Shown in pieces: positions 60,786 to 64,000 of a DNA stretch of 64,000 nucleotides. The notes under the pieces were generated by a model. The model did not search any database and was not told where the DNA came from. It was given only the letters and a program-made list of their open reading frames with translations. Position 1 is the first letter of the stretch. The number at the start of each line of letters is the position of its first letter. Made by a program: the position numbers and the translations under genes. This DNA comes from Corynebacterium jeddahense (GTDB lineage: Bacteria > Actinomycetota > Actinomycetes > Mycobacteriales > Mycobacteriaceae): positions 1,302,001 through 1,366,000 of the forward strand of contig NZ_CP063194.1 of NCBI RefSeq assembly GCF_028609865.1, in the 5' to 3' direction.

Positions 60786-61997
60786 CTACCGCGCGCCGGC
60801 GTAAAAAGCCGTGAGCGCGCGGGCGAAGTAGTCCATGTCGTCCACCCCGCACAGCTCGCGAGCGGAGTGCATGGACAGCAGCGGCACGCCGACGTCGACG
60901 GTGGGCAGCCCGAGGCGCGTCGAGGAGATCGGGCCGATCGTGGAGCCGCACGGCACCGCGTTGTTGCCCACGAACGTCTGCACCGGCACGCCGGCGGCGC
61001 GGCAGGCGATTATCCACTCGGCCTCCGTCGCGGCGTTGGAGGCGTAGCGCTGGTTCGCGTTGATCTTCAGCACCGGCCCGCGGTTGAGCAGCGGGTGGTG
61101 TGTCGGGTCGTGCTTGCCCGGGTAGTTCGGGTGCACCGCGTGGGCGGCGTCGGCGGAGACCTGGATCGAGTCCGCGATGATCGCGGCCGGGTCGCCGAAC
61201 CCGGATGCGACGCGGGTGAGCACCCGCTCGAGCAGCGGCCCGCCCGCGCCGGCTGTGGACGCGGAGCCGACCTCCTCGTGGTTGAACGCGGCGAGCACGA
61301 GGATGTCCTCCGCGTCGTCCTTCGCCGCGAGCAGCGCCTCAAGCGACGCCCACACGCTGGTGAGGTTGTCCAGGCGCCCCGCGGAGAGCAGGTCGCCGAG
61401 CACCTTCCCGCGCTGCGCGTCGGCAGTGACGAGCTCGTGCGCAACGATGTCGCCCGCGTCGACGCCAGCCGACGCGGCGGCGAGCTCGAGCAGCGGGCGG
61501 TCGACGCCGAGGATCGGCTGCGTGTGCACCTGCCTGTCGATCTCCGGCACGTCCCCGCGGTAGAGGTGGATGGCCAGATTGGGCACGCGCGCGACGGGGC
61601 CGGTGTTGACGAGGTGCTCGGTGCGGTCCGCGGTGACCACGCGCCCCGCGAAGGTGAGGTCGCGGTCGAACCAGCTGGCCAGGATCGGCCCGCCGTAGAC
61701 CTCGACGGCTACCTGCCGGCACCCCTCGCGCACGACGTCCGGGTCGGGCTTGGCCATGAACCCCGGCGAGTCCGTGTGCGAGCCGACGACCCGGAACCGG
61801 GGGTGCGCGCCCTCCGGCACCCACCAGGCCACCACGGCGCCGTCGCGCTCGATGTAGTGCCCGCCGGGGGCGTGGGCGTCGTCGTCAAGCGAAACGCTCC
61901 GCGAAAACCCTGTGTCCTCGAGCCGCTCGGCGACGTTGGCGGCGGCGTGGAAGGCGGACGGGCTGGCGGCGAGGAAATCGATAAACGACTGTGTCAT
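60786..61997 (-). CDS. M18-family aminopeptidase
   Basis: A 403-residue zinc aminopeptidase of the aspartyl aminopeptidase type, normally a large dodecamer. Metal and catalytic residues lie in RVVGSHTDSPGFMAK, LAAFNHEEVGSASTAG and DAAHAVHPNYPG, with a late LLSMHSARELCG block. It removes N-terminal residues, often acidic ones, from peptides. It is divergent from the RecB-like gene with 26 bp between starts. Confidence 0.9.
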   Translation of the reverse strand: MTQSFIDFLAASPSAFHAAANVAERLEDTGFSRSVSLDDDAHAPGGHYIERDGAVVAWWVPEGAHPRFRVVGSHTDSPGFMAKPDPDVVREGCRQVAVEVYGGPILASWFDRDLTFAGRVVTADRTEHLVNTGPVARVPNLAIHLYRGDVPEIDRQVHTQPILGVDRPLLELAAASAGVDAGDIVAHELVTADAQRGKVLGDLLSAGRLDNLTSVWASLEALLAAKDDAEDILVLAAFNHEEVGSASTAGAGGPLLERVLTRVASGFGDPAAIIADSIQVSADAAHAVHPNYPGKHDPTHHPLLNRGPVLKINANQRYASNAATEAEWIIACRAAGVPVQTFVGNNAVPCGSTIGPISSTRLGLPTVDVGVPLLSMHSARELCGVDDMDYFARALTAFYAGAR

Positions 61998-62003
61998 GCC
62001 CCC

Positions 62004-62013
62004 ACTCTAAGAT
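62004..62013. promoter_or_regulatory. Overlapping divergent -10 elements (M18 peptidase / RecB-like)
   Basis: ACTCTAAGAT contains TAGAGT on the - strand (62009-62004, 6 nt before the M18 ATG) and TAAGAT on the + strand (62008-62013, 10 nt before ATG 62024). The two hexamers share two bases, so only one polymerase can be bound at a time. Confidence 0.45.
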
Positions 62014-62023
62014 GTGGGGCACC

Positions 62024-62854
62024 ATGACTCCCACCTCGCAACCGCGCCCCCTCGCCCTGTCGCCCTCCCGCGCGTCCGACTACAAGCGCTGCCCGCTGCA
62101 GTACCGGCTGCGCACCATCGACCGCATCCCCGAACCCACGACGGAGGCGCAGGTGAAAGGCACCCTCGTCCACGCCGTGCTCGAGGAGATGTTCACCTGG
62201 CCGCGCGAGGAGCGCACGTACCCGGCGGCCGTGAAGCGGCTCAAGCCGCATTGGGAGCGGATGCGTAGCGACGCCCCGGAGTGCGCCGCCCCCGTCCAAG
62301 ACGAGTACCAGCTGCTCGTCGACGCCCGCACGCTCCTGCGCGGCTATTTCACCATGGAAAACCCGCTCGGCTTCGACGCACACGCCCAGGAGATGCCGGT
62401 GGACTTCACGCTGCCGAACGGGGTGCCGGTGCGCGGGTTCATCGACCGCGTGGACATCGCGCCGACCGGCGAGGTGCGCGTGGTCGACTACAAGACGGGC
62501 AAGAAGCCGCAGCTGCGCTACTCCCAGGACGCGCAGTTCCAGATGCGCTTCTACGCGCTCGTGTACTGGCGGCTCTTCGGGGTCATCCCCACCCAGCTCA
62601 AGCTCATGTACCTCAAGGTGATGGACTCGATGATCCTTACCCCCTCGCGCGAGGAGCTCGAGTACTTCGAGCGCGACCTCGCCGAGCTGTGGTGGAAGAT
62701 CGAGGCGGACGGCAAGGCGGGCACGTTCCGCCCGCAGGAGTCGAAGCTGTGCGGGTGGTGCGCCTTCCAGTCGCTGTGCCCGGTCTTCGGGGGCACGCCG
62801 CCGGCCTACCCCGGGTGGCCGGGGTCGCGGGCGGACGCGGTCGAATCAGAATAG
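62024..62854 (+). CDS. RecB-family PD-(D/E)XK exonuclease with Fe-S-type cysteines
   Basis: A 276-residue nuclease of the PDDEXK_1 (RecB/Cas4-like) group. Blocks are LSPSRASDYKRCPLQYRLRT, GTLVHAVLEEMF, RGFIDRVDIAP and VRVVDYKTGKKPQLRYSQ (catalytic D and K). Four cysteines, one in YKRCPLQ and three in LCGWCAFQSLCPVF, match the iron-sulfur pattern of AddB/Cas4 nucleases. There is no CRISPR array or helicase nearby, so a DNA-repair role is more likely. The stop overlaps the convergent fhs stop by 9 bp. Confidence 0.87.
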   Translation: MTPTSQPRPLALSPSRASDYKRCPLQYRLRTIDRIPEPTTEAQVKGTLVHAVLEEMFTWPREERTYPAAVKRLKPHWERMRSDAPECAAPVQDEYQLLVDARTLLRGYFTMENPLGFDAHAQEMPVDFTLPNGVPVRGFIDRVDIAPTGEVRVVDYKTGKKPQLRYSQDAQFQMRFYALVYWRLFGVIPTQLKLMYLKVMDSMILTPSREELEYFERDLAELWWKIEADGKAGTFRPQESKLCGWCAFQSLCPVFGGTPPAYPGWPGSRADAVESE

Positions 62855-64000
62855 GCCGCTGATCACGCCGTTGTCGTCGACGTCGATGGTGTTGGCGGCG
62901 GGCTGTTTCGGCAGGCCCGGCATCGTCATCACATCGCCGGTGAGCGCGAGAACGAATCCGGCGCCGGTGCGCGGGATGAGGTTGCGCACGTGGAGCGTGT
63001 GGCCGGTCGGTGCCCCGAGCCGCGCCGGGTCGTCGGAGAAGGAGTACTGCGTCTTGGAGATACAGACCGGCAGGGAATCGAAGCCGTTGTCCTTAAGCGT
63101 CTGCAGGTCCTTCAGCGCGGCCGCGGAGTACTGCACGTCGCCGGCGCGGTAGATCTCGCGCGCAATCGTCGCGATGGAGTGCTCGACGCCGTCCGCCGGG
63201 TCGTAGAGCGGGTGCGAACTGCCCTCGACGAGGTTGTCCAGCAGCGTCTGCGCGAGCTCGATGGCGCCGTCGCCGCCGGCGGACCACACGTCGGCCTCCG
63301 CGAGCGCGACGCCACGCTCTTGCGCCCACTGCTTGACGTAGGCGAGTTCGGCCTGGGTGTCCGTCGCAAAGCGGTTGAGCGCGACGACCGGGGTGACCCC
63401 GAACTTGCGCACGTTCTCGACGTGGCGCTCGAGGTTGGCGATGCCGGCCTCGAGCGCCGCGACGTTCTCCGCGGCGAGGTCCGCCTTGGCCACGCCGGCG
63501 TTGTGCTTGATCGAGCGGATCGTGGCGACGATGACGGCGCCCGCGACGTCGAGGCCGCCGTAGCGGGCCTTGATGTCGAAGAACTTCTCCGCGCCCAGGT
63601 CGGAGCCGAAGCCCGCTTCGGTGAGCACGATGTCCGCGTACTGCTGGGCGGTGCGGGTGGCGATGAGCGTGTTACAGCCGTGGGCGATGTTCGCGAACGG
63701 GCCGCCGTGGATAAACGCGGGCGTGCCGCCGAGGGTCTGCACGAGGTTCGGGTTCACCGCGTCCTTGAGCAGCGCTGCCATCGCGCCCTGCGCCCCGAGG
63801 TCGCCCGCGGTGACCGGCTTGTTGTCGTAGGTGAGCCCGACGGTGATGTTGGCCAGCCGGCGCTTGAGGTCGGCGAGGCCCGTGGCCAGGCCGAGGATCG
63901 CCATGATCTCGGAGGCGGCGGTGATGGTGAACCCGGTCTCCGCGGGCACGCCGTGGGCCGGGCCGCCGAGGCCGGTGACCACGTTGCGCAAGCTGCGGTC
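62846..64000 (-). CDS. fhs: Formate-tetrahydrofolate ligase, C-terminal part (cut by window edge)
   Basis: About 384 residues of the C-terminal part of Fhs, which makes 10-formyl-tetrahydrofolate from formate and ATP. Recognisable blocks are TAASEIMAILGLATGLADLK, GGPFANIAHGCNTLIATRTA, TEAGFGSDLGAEKFFDIKAR and MTMPGLPKQPAANTIDVDD. The frame is open to the right edge and the N-terminus lies outside. The stop overlaps the end of the RecB-like gene. Confidence 0.95.
   Translation of the reverse strand, partial: DRSLRNVVTGLGGPAHGVPAETGFTITAASEIMAILGLATGLADLKRRLANITVGLTYDNKPVTAGDLGAQGAMAALLKDAVNPNLVQTLGGTPAFIHGGPFANIAHGCNTLIATRTAQQYADIVLTEAGFGSDLGAEKFFDIKARYGGLDVAGAVIVATIRSIKHNAGVAKADLAAENVAALEAGIANLERHVENVRKFGVTPVVALNRFATDTQAELAYVKQWAQERGVALAEADVWSAGGDGAIELAQTLLDNLVEGSSHPLYDPADGVEHSIATIAREIYRAGDVQYSAAALKDLQTLKDNGFDSLPVCISKTQYSFSDDPARLGAPTGHTLHVRNLIPRTGAGFVLALTGDVMTMPGLPKQPAANTIDVDDNGVISGLF

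Noticed and set aside
62024..62854. Cas4 of a CRISPR system
   Set aside because: The fold and cysteines fit Cas4/AddB-type nucleases, but there are no cas1/cas2 genes or repeats; RecB-like single proteins are widespread in actinobacteria.

Overview
This window reads as a chromosomal segment of a high-GC Corynebacterium. Gene content and order match the corynebacterial/mycobacterial core: recN-steA-steB-nudix-xerD-parA-scpA-scpB-rluB-cmk-der; odhI-ftsR-DUF151-merR; rbpA-ppm1-lnt; and tatA-tatC-helY-pafC-pafB-pafA-pup-dop with arc. The OdhI protein and the Pup tagging system without neighbouring 20S proteasome genes point to Corynebacterium rather than Mycobacterium. No species is named because nothing in the sequence alone fixes it.

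Layout. 1-10947 (+): DNA repair, envelope and cell division (SteA/SteB), Nudix, XerD, an unrecognised secreted membrane-anchored protein, then the chromosome-segregation and ribosome set (PldP-like ParA, ScpA, ScpB, RluB, Cmk, Der). 10948-13421: the decayed 3' end of an esterase gene, a methyltransferase divergent from an LpqC-type lipoprotein esterase, and a gamma-carbonic anhydrase. 13422-17740: an accessory-looking stretch of lower GC (3-hydroxyacyl-CoA dehydrogenase, hipBA toxin-antitoxin, VOC protein, zinc alcohol/formaldehyde dehydrogenase) that ends at a tRNA-Pro(GGG). 17903-24407: YchJ, an alpha/beta-hydrolase-OsmC fusion, SecA2, OdhI, FtsR, DUF151 and a second MerR regulator. 24569-32163 (-): vWA protein, conserved protein, two CNNM/CBS proteins, DEAD-box helicase and Gnd. 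32206-38487: thioesterase, CorA, Ndh, CFA-synthase-like protein, YceI, zinc-ribbon protein and RbpA. 38570-44153: Ppm1, Lnt, FxsA, SDR, M24 peptidase and a small trypsin-like protease. 44180-53293 (-): HelY, TatC, TatA and the whole pupylation cluster. 53323-58376: a 23-bp tandem repeat array, POT peptide transporter, PdxS, a PdxR-like regulator and a flavin oxidoreductase, which together separate dop from arc. 58373-64000: Arc/Mpa, TrmI, M18 aminopeptidase, a RecB-like nuclease and the 3' part of fhs.

Window-scale observations. A TANNNT hexamer lies about 6-8 nt before the start codon of many first-in-operon genes, so leaderless mRNAs are probably common here. The most unusual local features are the four 23-bp repeats directly upstream of the inferred dop promoter, a PdxR/MocR-type regulator whose PLP-lysine position is threonine, pdxS without an adjacent pdxT, pyrG missing from its usual place, paired operator-like motifs before the zinc dehydrogenase, and a perfect 14-bp palindrome between two convergent genes. 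No complete new defence or mobile system was found; the only toxin-antitoxin module is hipBA. No gap between genes exceeds 300 bases.
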